This document shows, one piece after another, positions 50,960-59,584 of a stretch of 62,739 nt of DNA (within the stretch, counting starts at the first letter, position 1; each line of letters starts with the position of its first letter). A program made the translations under genes and the position numbers. The DNA comes from DASQFQ01 sp038327685 (GTDB lineage: Bacteria; Actinomycetota; Thermoleophilia; Solirubrobacterales; Solirubrobacteraceae), in contig JBBQLH010000007.1 in the NCBI GenBank assembly GCA_038327685.1, forward strand, positions 1 through 62,739, given 5' to 3'. The notes beneath the pieces were generated by a model. It did not search any database. It was given only the letters and a program-made list of their open reading frames with translations, and was not told where the DNA came from.

Positions 50960-53150
50960 CCGTGCTCCCGCGCGGTGGCTCGATACGCAACGGCTCATTG
51001 AGGGCGAAGAAGCGCTGTGTCATGAAGTGTCCGTAGGTGAGGAGGCGGTCGTGCAGCACGCGGTGGGTACGCGTGTCGATGGTCAGTCGCCACCAGGCCG
51101 GTGTGCCGGGGTCCATCAGCGCGATCACGGCGCGGTGGTCACGTTCGCCAAGCAGATAGACGTGACGGGCGTAGCTGGTCCAGGTGAACCAGCTGCGCGT
51201 CCGGAACGGAAGCCCGCCGCCGAACTCGCCCTTCTCCCAGGGGATGCCGGGCTGCCCGCGCGTCCACTGCTTTCGCCCGACGACGATGCTCTCGACCTTG
51301 CCATTGGTGTGGAAAGCCATCCGGTCGGGCGCCTTGAGGCGGTAGTCGGTAACGGCGTAGATCCCGGGAACGCTGCTCACGCGCTCCACCTCGCGCGCGC
51401 TACGAAGTGCGCGCATCACCGACTGCGCCCGCACGAGCACCCGGCGCGCACGGGCCTCGCTGCCCGCGCGCCACCGCACCGGAAGCCGGGCCAGGTATGC
51501 GCGGCCGCGCTGTCGCACGCGCACGACGAGCACATTGGGCGCCCGCACGGTGACGAAGCGCGCGCAGCCCGCGCCGCACGAGCGCTGGCGGGCGCCGACG
51601 ACCGTGAACGGATCGCGCGCAGGCCGCTTGCTGAGGCCATACAACCGGACGGTGCCGGTCAGCCGATCGCCATCGCGTCGCACCCAGGCCGCGACGACGT
51701 CGGAGCCGCCTTGCTCGGCGACGGCGAGCTCACGCGCCCGCGGAGCGGGCAGCGGGCATCCGTTGCAGACCACAGGCGCGGCGGCTTTCGCCTCGTTGGC
51801 GTCGCCGAGTTGGCGCGGCGGCAGCGGGAAGGCGACCAACAGCGCGACCGCCGCAGCCACCCCCAGGCCGAGTACCGGCTCGGCGCGCAGCAGCCCCCAG
51901 TGGCGGCGCTCCAAGCGCGCGTCGACGTGCGGATTCGCCGCCAACAGACGCGGGCGCAGACGCAGCGCATGCATGTAGCTCGCGGCCGCGATGCACGCGA
52001 CCAGCGCGACCTTGACCATGAGCACGCGGCCGTAGTCGGTCTCCCACAGCGCGCGCAGATGGCCCAGCTCGATCACGGCGCACACGAGCCCGGTCGCGAC
52101 CACGACCGCGAACGAGGGCAGCGCGAGACGCCCGAACCGTGGCAGCACATGGCGGGCAACCGCGAGCCGCTCGGCCGATGTGCCTCGGCGCAGACGTGAT
52201 GCCCAGACGATCACGATGATCGCGATGCCGCCCAGCCACACGCTGGTGGCCGTGAGGTGTAGCCAGTCGTTGGCGGCGGCAAGTCCCCGCGGGGAGGCCG
52301 CGTTCGCGTGACCGGAGAGGGCCACGCCGGCAAGCGCACCCGCTGCCGCGAGTGCCGCCGCGCGCAGACGCTGGGCCGCAAGCACGCAGGCGAGCAGCAG
52401 CAGCGCGACTGCCCAGACACGATCCAGCCCCGCCATGTTGGCCAGCAGGAAGTCGCGCAGGCCGCGTGCGGAGAGCCCCTCCGCGGCGTCAGCTGCGTCA
52501 GCCACGGCACTCAATGCCGCGGCGCCTGCGGCCGCCAACCCGAGCTCGACGATCAGACGCCGGTAGCGGCGCTCGACATGAGCGCGGTCCAGCGCAGGCG
52601 CCTCCTCACCGAGCGACGCGGGCGCCAGCCACAGGCCGCCGCCACGGCGAAGCAGTGCGTCGAGCATCACCCCGCCCGTGAAGAGCAGCAGCGTCGTGGA
52701 CATGAACCAGCGCGCCAGGACGCGCAGCCAGCCGTCGCGCGCGAGTGGGCTCTGCTGGACCTCGTGCTCCCCGCCGACCGCCGCGGCGCGCACCCCGAAC
52801 GAGAACGACCCCTCGAGCGCGTGGCCGTCCTCTGTCGAGACCGTGTGCCAGCGCACCCGGTAGGCGCCCCGCCGCAGCGGCTGCGTCGCCCTGAGCGACA
52901 GCCGCTTGCCCGACGCGCTCGGTGCGACGCCACGCACGATTTCACGGCCGGGGACCGCGACGATGCTGGCCTTGCTCAGCCGCTCGTTGAGCGGTTCGGT
53001 GAACTTCAGCGAGACCTCGCGTGGCGACGCTCCGAGTCGCGTGCCCGGCTCGGGCGTCGAGCCCAGGAAGGCCGAATGGCCGAGTGCCGGCGACGCAGCC
53101 ACCGAGCACAGCAGCAGCGCCGCGACGGTTAGCGCGAGGACGCGACGCAT
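50949..53150 (-). CDS. CopC-CopD fusion copper protein
   Basis: 733 residues. Signal peptide, then a CopC domain with GHSAFLGSTPEPG and VRWHTVSTEDGHALEGSFSF (copper-binding His), then a CopD membrane domain of about eight helices (WLHLTATSVWLGGIAIIVIV). A C-terminal extracytoplasmic domain follows, with CNGCPLPAPR and CGAGCARF pairs. Copper uptake or handling. ATG 53150 lies beside an operator dyad. Confidence 0.85.
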   Translation of the reverse strand: MRRVLALTVAALLLCSVAASPALGHSAFLGSTPEPGTRLGASPREVSLKFTEPLNERLSKASIVAVPGREIVRGVAPSASGKRLSLRATQPLRRGAYRVRWHTVSTEDGHALEGSFSFGVRAAAVGGEHEVQQSPLARDGWLRVLARWFMSTTLLLFTGGVMLDALLRRGGGLWLAPASLGEEAPALDRAHVERRYRRLIVELGLAAAGAAALSAVADAADAAEGLSARGLRDFLLANMAGLDRVWAVALLLLACVLAAQRLRAAALAAAGALAGVALSGHANAASPRGLAAANDWLHLTATSVWLGGIAIIVIVWASRLRRGTSAERLAVARHVLPRFGRLALPSFAVVVATGLVCAVIELGHLRALWETDYGRVLMVKVALVACIAAASYMHALRLRPRLLAANPHVDARLERRHWGLLRAEPVLGLGVAAAVALLVAFPLPPRQLGDANEAKAAAPVVCNGCPLPAPRARELAVAEQGGSDVVAAWVRRDGDRLTGTVRLYGLSKRPARDPFTVVGARQRSCGAGCARFVTVRAPNVLVVRVRQRGRAYLARLPVRWRAGSEARARRVLVRAQSVMRALRSAREVERVSSVPGIYAVTDYRLKAPDRMAFHTNGKVESIVVGRKQWTRGQPGIPWEKGEFGGGLPFRTRSWFTWTSYARHVYLLGERDHRAVIALMDPGTPAWWRLTIDTRTHRVLHDRLLTYGHFMTQRFFALNEPLRIEPPRGSTDGR

Positions 53151-53151
53151 C

Positions 53152-53168
53152 AACTATGCAGTGTAGTA
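53152..53168. promoter_or_regulatory. Putative BlaI-family operator between copCD and permease-YHS
   Basis: On the minus strand TACTA-cactgca-TAGTT, then GATG with the copCD start. It could control both directions. Confidence 0.6.
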
Positions 53169-53179
53169 GCCTCGCCGCG

Positions 53180-53278
53180 ATGGCGAATCGCGAAGAGAAG
53201 AAGCGCGCCGGGCCCTACACCGACAAGGCGCCCGAGCGGGTTCCCGAGCGTGTCCGAGCAGAGATGAGCGACTGGTGA
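53180..53278 (+). CDS. 32-residue hydrophilic microprotein
   Basis: MANREEKKRAGPYTDKAPER followed by VPERVRAEMSDW. ATG is 11 bp after the operator; the TGA overlaps the GTG of the permease gene (GTGA). Too short for homology, but its placement argues for a real leader or accessory peptide coupled to the permease. Confidence 0.4.
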   Translation: MANREEKKRAGPYTDKAPERVPERVRAEMSDW

Positions 53279-54687
53279 GCGTCATCGCCGACGGGTTCAA
53301 GGACGCCTTCCTGATGGCCTGGGAGGTCTGGTGGGCGCTCGTGCTCGGCTTCGCGATCTCCGCGATCGTCCAGGCTTGGGTCCCGCGCGGGCGGATCGAA
53401 AACGCGCTCGCCGGGGGCGGCGTCGCCCCCATCGCAAAGGCGACCGGTCTCGGCGCCGCCTCCTCTTCGTGCTCCTACGCCGCGATCGCGATCGCCAAGT
53501 CGCTGTTCCAGAAGGGCGCCTCGGCGGCATCGGCGCTCGCATTCCAGTTCGCCTCGACCAACCTGGTCTGGGAGCTCGGCCTCGTCCTCTGGGTGCTGCT
53601 CGGCTGGCAGTTCACACTCGCCGAGTACCTCGGCGGGATCGTGATGATCGCCCTGATGGCCGTGCTGCTGCGGTTCTTCGTCTCGCCCCGGCTCGAAGAG
53701 CAGGCCCGCGAGCACGCGCAGCACGCCGACACCGGCCACCAGCACCACACGGCCGGCGAGCAGATGCCCTGGCGCCAGCAGCTGACGAGCATCGGTGCGT
53801 GGTCGGACGTCGCCCACAACTTCCGCGGCGACTGGCAGATGCTGTGGAAGGAGATCACGATCGGCTTCCTGCTCGCCGGGTTCATCGCTCAGCTCGGCAA
53901 CGACTTCTTCAACGGGCTCTTCGTCAAGGACGCGCCCGCCGCGATCACGACGCTCGAGAACGTCGTCGTCGGCCCGCTGATCGCCGTGCTGAGCTTCGTC
54001 TGCTCGGTCGGCAACGTGCCGCTCGCGGCCGTTCTATGGTCCGGCGGGATCTCATTCGCCGGCGTGATGGCGTTCATCTTCGCCGACCTCATCGTCCTGC
54101 CGATCCTCGCGATCTACCGCAAGTACTACGGCTGGGCGTTCACGCTGCGGATCACGGCGCTGATGTTCATCACGATGGTGCTGGCGGCGCTGGTCATCGA
54201 CGGGCTCTTCGGCGTCGTCGGCGCGATCCCGACCGGCGCTCGGCCCTCGCGCGACGACATCTTCGGATCGATCAAAGTCGACTACAAGCTCGCGCTCAAC
54301 ATCGTCGGGGTCGTCGTCTTCGCGGCGTTGTTCTGGCTCACCGCGCGCCGCGGCGCCACCGACGTGGTGTGCGGGATGAAGGTCGACCGCGCCAAGGCGA
54401 TCACCAAGACCGTCGACGGCGAGACGTACTACTTCTGCTCCGAGCACTGCCTGCACGCCTTCGAGGCCGAACCCGACGACTACATCACCGGTGACCAACA
54501 CCCGCACGCCACCGGAACCGAGACCGCGGTCGATCCCGTGTGCGGCATGACCGTCGATCCCAGCTCCGCACTTCGAAGCTCCTACCGCGGCCGCGAGCAC
54601 TTCTTCTGCTCACCGGGCTGCCAGGAGACGTTCGAGCGCTCTCCGGACGCCTACGCCGACGAGGCTGCCGGCGTCACCGAGCCCTGA
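53275..54687 (+). CDS. DUF318/ArsP-type permease with two C-terminal YHS domains
   Basis: 470 residues. Permease part: GLGAASSSCSYAAIAIAKSL, FASTNLVWELG, CSVGNVPLAAVLWSGGISF, ADLIVLPILAIYRKYYGW, with a His-rich loop (HAQHADTGHQHH). Then two metal-binding YHS domains: VVCGMKVDRAKA...YYFCSEHC and PVCGMTVDPSSA...HFFCSPGC. Probably exports metal ions or metal complexes, copper being likely from context. Paralogue without YHS at 6736. Confidence 0.86.
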   Translation: MSVIADGFKDAFLMAWEVWWALVLGFAISAIVQAWVPRGRIENALAGGGVAPIAKATGLGAASSSCSYAAIAIAKSLFQKGASAASALAFQFASTNLVWELGLVLWVLLGWQFTLAEYLGGIVMIALMAVLLRFFVSPRLEEQAREHAQHADTGHQHHTAGEQMPWRQQLTSIGAWSDVAHNFRGDWQMLWKEITIGFLLAGFIAQLGNDFFNGLFVKDAPAAITTLENVVVGPLIAVLSFVCSVGNVPLAAVLWSGGISFAGVMAFIFADLIVLPILAIYRKYYGWAFTLRITALMFITMVLAALVIDGLFGVVGAIPTGARPSRDDIFGSIKVDYKLALNIVGVVVFAALFWLTARRGATDVVCGMKVDRAKAITKTVDGETYYFCSEHCLHAFEAEPDDYITGDQHPHATGTETAVDPVCGMTVDPSSALRSSYRGREHFFCSPGCQETFERSPDAYADEAAGVTEP

Positions 54688-54700
54688 CCCAATCGTCGCG

Positions 54701-55594
54701 TCAGGGCGTGGCGCGCACGGCCCAGCTCGCGCCGGCGTCCGTCGATCGCACGACGTTGCCATCGCCGGTCGCCGCATACAGGTCGTTGCCTGCGCTGACG
54801 AACGCAGCCGGCTGGCCGCCGATCGAGCCCACACGATCGAAGGAGCCGCCAGCGTTCCTGCTACGGGAGACGCCGCCTTGCGCATCGACCAGGAACAGTC
54901 GGTTGGGCGCCGGCCAGGCCACCAGGCCCGCGACGTCCTCACGCAGCGGCCGCCAGCCCATGCCCGCGTTCAGCGACATGAACAGGCCGCGCTCGGTCGA
55001 GACCACGATCCGCCGCTCGTCGCGCGGGTCGATCGCGAGGTCGAACATCCCCGCCGGCGGCGTCCGCTTCTCCCACGAACGACCACCGTTCGTCGAGACC
55101 ATCAGCCGCCCCGTCCCGCTGTCGAACCCGTACACCTGCCGCCCCGTCGACCGCAGGACGTGGAAGTCCGCCTCGCCGAGCAGCGACACGTTCCTCCACG
55201 ACTTGCCGCCGTCGCGCGACTCGATCAAGCCGAGATTCGGCGGCAGGTTCTGGCTGGGATCGGGATGGCCCGAGCCGATGAAGCGGCCGGCTCCAACGAC
55301 CGAGAAGCCCATGATGTCCTGGCGGCTGGCACCCGCGCGCTGCAGCTTCACCTGGTCCTTGGCCGCCTCGAAGAGCCCGAAGTGGGTGGCCACGAACAGC
55401 CTTCCTGACCCCGGGTCGATCCCGAGCCCATGGATGTGCTCGAGCTCTGCGCGCCGGCCACCGGACGACGGAGCCGCCGCTTTGCCCTCACCGGTACCGG
55501 CGGCGCCTCCGTTCTCACTTCCGCCGCAGGCAACGAGGACGAGCGCGACAACAAAGCTCGCGAGCACGACCAGGATCTGCGAGGGCGGGCGCAT
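54701..55594 (-). CDS. BNR/sialidase-like beta-propeller lipoprotein
   Basis: 297 residues. Lipobox VALVLVACGG, then repeats of the S-x-D-x-G-x-x-W type (ESRDGGKSWRN, STNGGRSWEK, STDAGASWAV) and EHIHGLGIDPGSGRLFVATH. Similar to exported propeller proteins of unknown role in metal-resistance clusters. ATG lies 17 bp from a TACTA-N7-TAGTA dyad. Confidence 0.8.
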   Translation of the reverse strand: MRPPSQILVVLASFVVALVLVACGGSENGGAAGTGEGKAAAPSSGGRRAELEHIHGLGIDPGSGRLFVATHFGLFEAAKDQVKLQRAGASRQDIMGFSVVGAGRFIGSGHPDPSQNLPPNLGLIESRDGGKSWRNVSLLGEADFHVLRSTGRQVYGFDSGTGRLMVSTNGGRSWEKRTPPAGMFDLAIDPRDERRIVVSTERGLFMSLNAGMGWRPLREDVAGLVAWPAPNRLFLVDAQGGVSRSRNAGGSFDRVGSIGGQPAAFVSAGNDLYAATGDGNVVRSTDAGASWAVRATP

Positions 55595-55610
55595 CGCGCT
55601 GGAGCATAGC

Positions 55611-55627
55611 TACTACTGGCCCTAGTA
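55611..55627. promoter_or_regulatory. Putative BlaI-family operator before BNR lipoprotein
   Basis: TACTA-ctggccc-TAGTA, a perfect 5-7-5 dyad 17 bp upstream of the start at 55594. Confidence 0.65.
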
Positions 55628-55720
55628 GATGGGCCATGAGCGAGACGCCGCAAATCCGGATATTCGTACATCCATACGAACGTGCGTGCTAGCGTTGGTC
55701 GGGCCGTGAGACGCCCTGTG

Positions 55721-56935
55721 TCAACCCTGTTGTGTGAGGTGGCGCGCCGCTGCTCGGTGCTGGGTGGGGTTGTAGGGGACGCCGTCTTGCCAGCAGCGCC
55801 AGAGCATGCGGGTCCAGGCGCGGCCGAGGATGCGGATGGCGTGGGGGTGATCGCAGCCGCGGTCGCGGGCGCGTTGGTAGATGTCGGCGGCCCAGGGGTG
55901 GTGGTGGCGGCTGCTGTCGGCGAGGACGGCGAGGTGGTTGCGCAGGCGTTTGTCGCAGGCCCAGCGGAACGCGGCGCTCTTGCGCTTGCCGGATTCGATC
56001 GCGACGGGGGCTTGGCCGCCGTCGGCGGCGAGCGCGTCGCGGTGGGGATAGCGGGCGCGGTTGTCGCCGATCTCGGCGAGCAGCCCGGCGGCGCAGAGGA
56101 CCGACTTGGGGTCGCGGAAGACCGACAGGAAGATCGGGCCGTCGGGGTGGGCGCGGATGGCGCCGCGGATCTGGCTGGTCAGCTCGCTGATCTGGCCGAC
56201 GATCGGGCGCAACGCGCGGACGAGGCCAAGGACCGTGGCGCGGCGGGCGTCGGCTTCGAGCTCGCCGAGGACGGCTCGTGGGGCGCTGTGCAGCCGCTCG
56301 AGCAGCTCGTCGGGGGTCTTGCGGCCGCAGTAGGCGTGGCGCGACAGGAAGCCGGTCAGGCGCTGGGGTCCCAGGCCGCGCGCGTCGGCGCGGCTGGGGT
56401 AGCGCTCCAGGAACGCGAGGCCGATCGGGCTGTCGATGTCGGCGAAGATGCGCGTCGCGCCGGGCCAGCAGGCGTCGAGCTGGGCGCGCAGCTGGTTGGC
56501 CAGCGCGACGCGCGCGCAGACGAGGTCTTCGCGCGCCCTGGCGAGCGCGCGCAGGGCGAGCGTCTCGTCGCCCGACGGGGCGAGCGCAGCAAACCGATGG
56601 CTGTCGGTGCGCGCCAGCTCGCAGAGCACGAAGCTGTCGAACTCGTCGGACTTGCCGGCCGCGGCGCGGAAGCGGTCACGGGCGGCCTTGACCTGGTTGG
56701 GATGGATCGCCAGCACCCGGATGCCGGCGGCCAGCAGCCGGCCGACCAGCAGCCCGTCGGGACGCTCGATCGCGACCCGCTCGACGCGCTGGCAGGCCAG
56801 CAGCTCGACCAGCGCGCAGATGCCGGCCTCGTCGTGCGCGAAGCGTCGCTGGCAGATCAGCGCTCCGGACTCCTGCTCGGCGATGCGCACGTCGTGCCAT
56901 TCGCTGGCCCAGTCGATCCCGCAGATAGCGGCCAT
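55721..56935 (-). CDS. IS110-family transposase (DEDD)
   Basis: 404 residues. N-terminal RuvC-like DEDD domain: AICGIDWASEWHDVRI, VERVAIERPDGLLVG, IHPNQVKAARDRFRAAAGKS, DEFDSFVLCELAR. C-terminal transposase_20 domain: DPKSVLCAAGLLAEIGDNRA, AFRWACDKRLRNHLAVL. Complete, so the IS may be active. Ends lack inverted repeats, as normal for IS110; I could not fix the exact boundaries. Confidence 0.9.
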   Translation of the reverse strand: MAAICGIDWASEWHDVRIAEQESGALICQRRFAHDEAGICALVELLACQRVERVAIERPDGLLVGRLLAAGIRVLAIHPNQVKAARDRFRAAAGKSDEFDSFVLCELARTDSHRFAALAPSGDETLALRALARAREDLVCARVALANQLRAQLDACWPGATRIFADIDSPIGLAFLERYPSRADARGLGPQRLTGFLSRHAYCGRKTPDELLERLHSAPRAVLGELEADARRATVLGLVRALRPIVGQISELTSQIRGAIRAHPDGPIFLSVFRDPKSVLCAAGLLAEIGDNRARYPHRDALAADGGQAPVAIESGKRKSAAFRWACDKRLRNHLAVLADSSRHHHPWAADIYQRARDRGCDHPHAIRILGRAWTRMLWRCWQDGVPYNPTQHRAAARHLTQQG

Positions 56936-57004
56936 GCGTGGTCCTCCTCGCTCGAGGTCGTCTTGACCGCGGCCGACCGCGAGGTACCGTGGCGGGTGCT
57001 CATA

Positions 57005-57125
57005 GGCAGGCCCTCGGTGGGGCAACGCCCTGTTGCCGCTCTGGGTGCCTCACACCGCCGGAAGGGGCAAATCTCACGCGGGCCGTCGCAGCGGCAAGCA
57101 CCGAGGGCCCTCTTCCGGCGGTGGT
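57005..57125 (-). ncRNA. Candidate IS110 bridge-RNA region
   Basis: Non-coding sequence upstream of the transposase, dense in structure. GGCCCTCGGTG (57009) pairs with CACCGAGGGCC (57099), CACCGCCGGAAG (57053) pairs with CTTCCGGCGGTG (57112), and GGCAAC-gccct-GTTGCC forms a local hairpin at 57021. The first two pairings interleave like a pseudoknot. Position matches where IS110 elements encode their guide (bridge) RNA; the RNA strand is inferred. Confidence 0.45.
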
Positions 57126-57243
57126 CAGCTCTATACGCCGAGCAGTCTCAGGGACGGCCCTCCCTCCGGTCGGGCCTCATCACCCTCCCTCGGAAAGAAA
57201 CCTTCACGACCCCAACCACTCGGTCACCTCGAGAGGTTGCCCT

Positions 57244-57612
57244 ATGAGCACCGATCCCGAGACGTGCGACCTGCTCTGCCTCGACCTTCCGAAGGCGGAG
57301 GGGCTGCGCGCGGCGCAACCGTCGCTCGAGCAACTCGACACGCTGGCCCGCGCCGCCAGCGCGTTCGGGGACCCGACGCGGCTCGCGATCGCGATCGCGC
57401 TGCGTCAGGGCGAGCAGGCATGCGTATGCGATCTCGGGTGGGTGCTCGGGCGCGACGAGAAGCTTGTGTCCCACCATCTGCGCCTGCTGAAGGGCGCCGG
57501 CCTGGCGCGCTCGCGACGCGACGGCAAGATGGTCATGTACGAGCTGACCGACCAGGCGGCGGCGCTGCTCGACGCGCTCACGGCGACCGCGGTGACGGAG
57601 AGCGGAGCGTGA
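57244..57612 (+). CDS. ArsR/SmtB-family metal-sensing repressor (CmtR/CadC-like)
   Basis: 122 residues: DPTRLAIAIALRQGEQACVC, DLGWVLGRDEKLVSHHLRLL. Metal ligands likely in the N-terminal CDLLCLD and the alpha-3 ACVCDL motif, as in cadmium/lead sensors. GTGA overlap with a CDF exporter, the classic pairing. The start follows the IS110 upstream region within about 110 bp, so its own promoter may have been disturbed. Confidence 0.85.
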   Translation: MSTDPETCDLLCLDLPKAEGLRAAQPSLEQLDTLARAASAFGDPTRLAIAIALRQGEQACVCDLGWVLGRDEKLVSHHLRLLKGAGLARSRRDGKMVMYELTDQAAALLDALTATAVTESGA

Positions 57613-58316
57613 ATCCGGTCGAGCTGCCGACCCTGCCGCTCGCCGAAGCAGCGCGACCGGTCGCGCCGACGGCCGATCGCGAGCGGCTGGTCGCGCGGGC
57701 GAAGGCGCTGGCCTGGCTCGGCGTGGGCTGGCACGGCATCGAGGCCGCGATCGCGATCGGCGCCGGCCTCGCCGCCGGGTCGATCGCGCTGATCGGCTTC
57801 GGCGCCGACTCGCTCGTGGAGGCGTTCGCGGGCTTCATCGTGCTGTGGCGGTTCGCGGCCGCGCGCGCGACCTCGCAGCATGCCGAGCGCCGCGCGCAGC
57901 AACTGGTCGCCGTCAGCTTCTACGTGATCGCTGGCTACGTCGCGGTCGAGGCGGTCCGCTCGCTCGCGGTCGCCGACGAGCCCAGCGTGAGCTGGATCGG
58001 GATCGGCCTCTCGGCGTTCACGCTCGCCACGATGCCGCCGCTCGCGAACGCCAAGGCGCGCGTCGCCGAGGCGCTCGGATCCTCGGCGACCAAGAGCGAG
58101 AGCCGCCAGACGATGCTGTGCGCATACCTCTCCGCCGCGCTTCTCGTCGGCCTCGGCCTCAACGCGGTGGTCGGCTGGTGGTGGGCCGACCCGCTCACGG
58201 CCCTGCTGATTGCCGCGGTCGCCGTCAAGGAGGGCCGTGACTCCTGGCGCGGGGAGGCTTGCTGCGCCGCCCCGGTGCCTGCTGAGACCGCCTGTCAGGA
58301 CGACTGCTGCGCCTGA
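57609..58316 (+). CDS. CDF-like heavy-metal efflux protein
   Basis: 235 residues with about six helices: IALIGFGADSLVEAFAGFIV (metal-site Asp), VSFYVIAGYVAVEAVRS, GLNAVVGWWWADPLTALLIA, and a Cys-rich tail CCAAPVPAETACQDDCCA. Proton-driven export of Cd/Zn/Pb is likely given the CmtR-like partner. GTG start. Confidence 0.82.
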   Translation: MNPVELPTLPLAEAARPVAPTADRERLVARAKALAWLGVGWHGIEAAIAIGAGLAAGSIALIGFGADSLVEAFAGFIVLWRFAAARATSQHAERRAQQLVAVSFYVIAGYVAVEAVRSLAVADEPSVSWIGIGLSAFTLATMPPLANAKARVAEALGSSATKSESRQTMLCAYLSAALLVGLGLNAVVGWWWADPLTALLIAAVAVKEGRDSWRGEACCAAPVPAETACQDDCCA

Positions 58317-58326
58317 GCTTGACGGA

Positions 58327-58641
58327 TCAGTCGCCCGCCAGCGGGTCAATCGCGTCGGCCGCTGCAAGCGGGCCAGGCCCGAGCGGGCGGCGCGGCTCGC
58401 GCACCCCGCTGCCCTGCGGCCCGCCGCCTTGGTCGGGCCACCACGAGAGCGGCGCGCACCGACGGCGGCGCAGGCGCACGGCCCACCACGCGCCGTCGGG
58501 CGTTCTGCTCACGTAGAGGCCGCGCCCGCGTAGTGTCGCCTGCACTGTCAGGTGACCCCTGGAGTAGCGGTGGATGCGCAGGCTCGCCGCCAGCAGCGCG
58601 ATCGCGCCAGCCAAGGCAATGAGCAGCACGTACGTCGTCAT
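58327..58641 (-). CDS. Small membrane protein, unknown
   Basis: 104 residues. One helix (TTYVLLIALAGAIALLAASL) then a basic domain (YSRGHLTVQATLRGRGLYVS, DGAWWAVRLRRRR). ATGA overlap with the next gene upstream. No family recognised. Confidence 0.5.
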   Translation of the reverse strand: MTTYVLLIALAGAIALLAASLRIHRYSRGHLTVQATLRGRGLYVSRTPDGAWWAVRLRRRRCAPLSWWPDQGGGPQGSGVREPRRPLGPGPLAAADAIDPLAGD

Positions 58642-58832
58642 GGCGTTCGTAGCGTGTGGCGCAACGGGAAGACCCAGCGGAAGGCGCTGAGTCCGGGGCG
58701 CTTGCACCAGCAATCCTCGCTGCACCCGCAGGCGATCGCGCCGGTGCGCTCGCGCGCGTGCCCGACGAGGGCGGCGGCGGCGTAGAGGACGGCGAGCGGC
58801 ACGAGGAATCGTCGGATCATGCGCGCCATCAA
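58638..58832 (-). CDS. Small Cys-rich membrane-anchored protein
   Basis: 64 residues: a helix (FLVPLAVLYAAAALVGHA) then GAIACGCSEDCWCKRPGLSAF. The CGCSEDCWC cluster could bind metal or iron-sulfur. Coupled by ATGA overlaps to both neighbours in the ankyrin/merB operon. Confidence 0.6.
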   Translation of the reverse strand: MMARMIRRFLVPLAVLYAAAALVGHARERTGAIACGCSEDCWCKRPGLSAFRWVFPLRHTLRTP

Positions 58833-59584
58833 GTGTGCTCCTCGGGACGCTCGGGATCCAGCGCGATGCTCGAGCGGGCGCCGATGTCTTCAAGCCACAC
58901 GACCAGGTCAGCGGCGTCGCTGCGGCGGGCGGCGTCGAGCGGCGTGAGGTCGTCGTGACCGATCCAGTTGCGGTCGGCGCCGTGGTCGAGGAGGAGTTGT
59001 GCGGTGGCGTGCTGCCCGCCGTGGCACGCACACCAGAATGCGTGGGTGATCTCGTCCGGCGCCGGCGGCGGTGCTGCGGCGAGGGCGTCGTCGATGCGGT
59101 CGAGCAGGCCAAGCGCGGCCGCCTGCCAGAGCGTCGTCTCGGCGCCGCGCTCGATCAGCCGCTGCGCTGCCTTCCACTGGCCGAAGGCCACGGCGTCGGC
59201 AAGCGGCGTGCCGCCGCCGATGACCGACCCGCCCGCCTCGATGTCGGCGCCGGCGTCCAGCAGTGCGTCGAGGACGTGGATGTCGTCGCTGCTGGTCGCC
59301 CAGTGCAGCGGCGTCTCTGCGTGGCGGCCGACGAACGGGGCGTTGACGCCGGCACCGCCAGCGATCAGCGCTGCCACGATCGGCGCGCCATTGGGGTAGT
59401 GACCGGGCCAGTCAGTGGCGATGTGCAGGAGCGTGCGCTCGTCGGCACAGCCCGCGCCCGCGACGATGCGTGCGCTCGCGAGCTCTGCGGCGTCGGCGAG
59501 CAGGTTATGGACGCGATCGACGTCGCCGCTGTGGATCGCGTCGCAGACGGCGATGGCGAGCGGGTCGTCGCTTGCGAGCCTCAC
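58829..59584 (-). CDS. Ankyrin-repeat protein
   Basis: 251 residues with ankyrin repeats: TLLHIATDWPGHYPNGAPIV, TPLHWATSSDDIHVLDALLD, TPLADAVAFGQWKAAQRLIE, TPLDAARRSDAADLVVWLED. Protein-binding scaffold, partner unknown. GTG 59584 overlaps the merB stop (GTGA). Confidence 0.82.
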   Translation of the reverse strand: MRLASDDPLAIAVCDAIHSGDVDRVHNLLADAAELASARIVAGAGCADERTLLHIATDWPGHYPNGAPIVAALIAGGAGVNAPFVGRHAETPLHWATSSDDIHVLDALLDAGADIEAGGSVIGGGTPLADAVAFGQWKAAQRLIERGAETTLWQAAALGLLDRIDDALAAAPPPAPDEITHAFWCACHGGQHATAQLLLDHGADRNWIGHDDLTPLDAARRSDAADLVVWLEDIGARSSIALDPERPEEHT

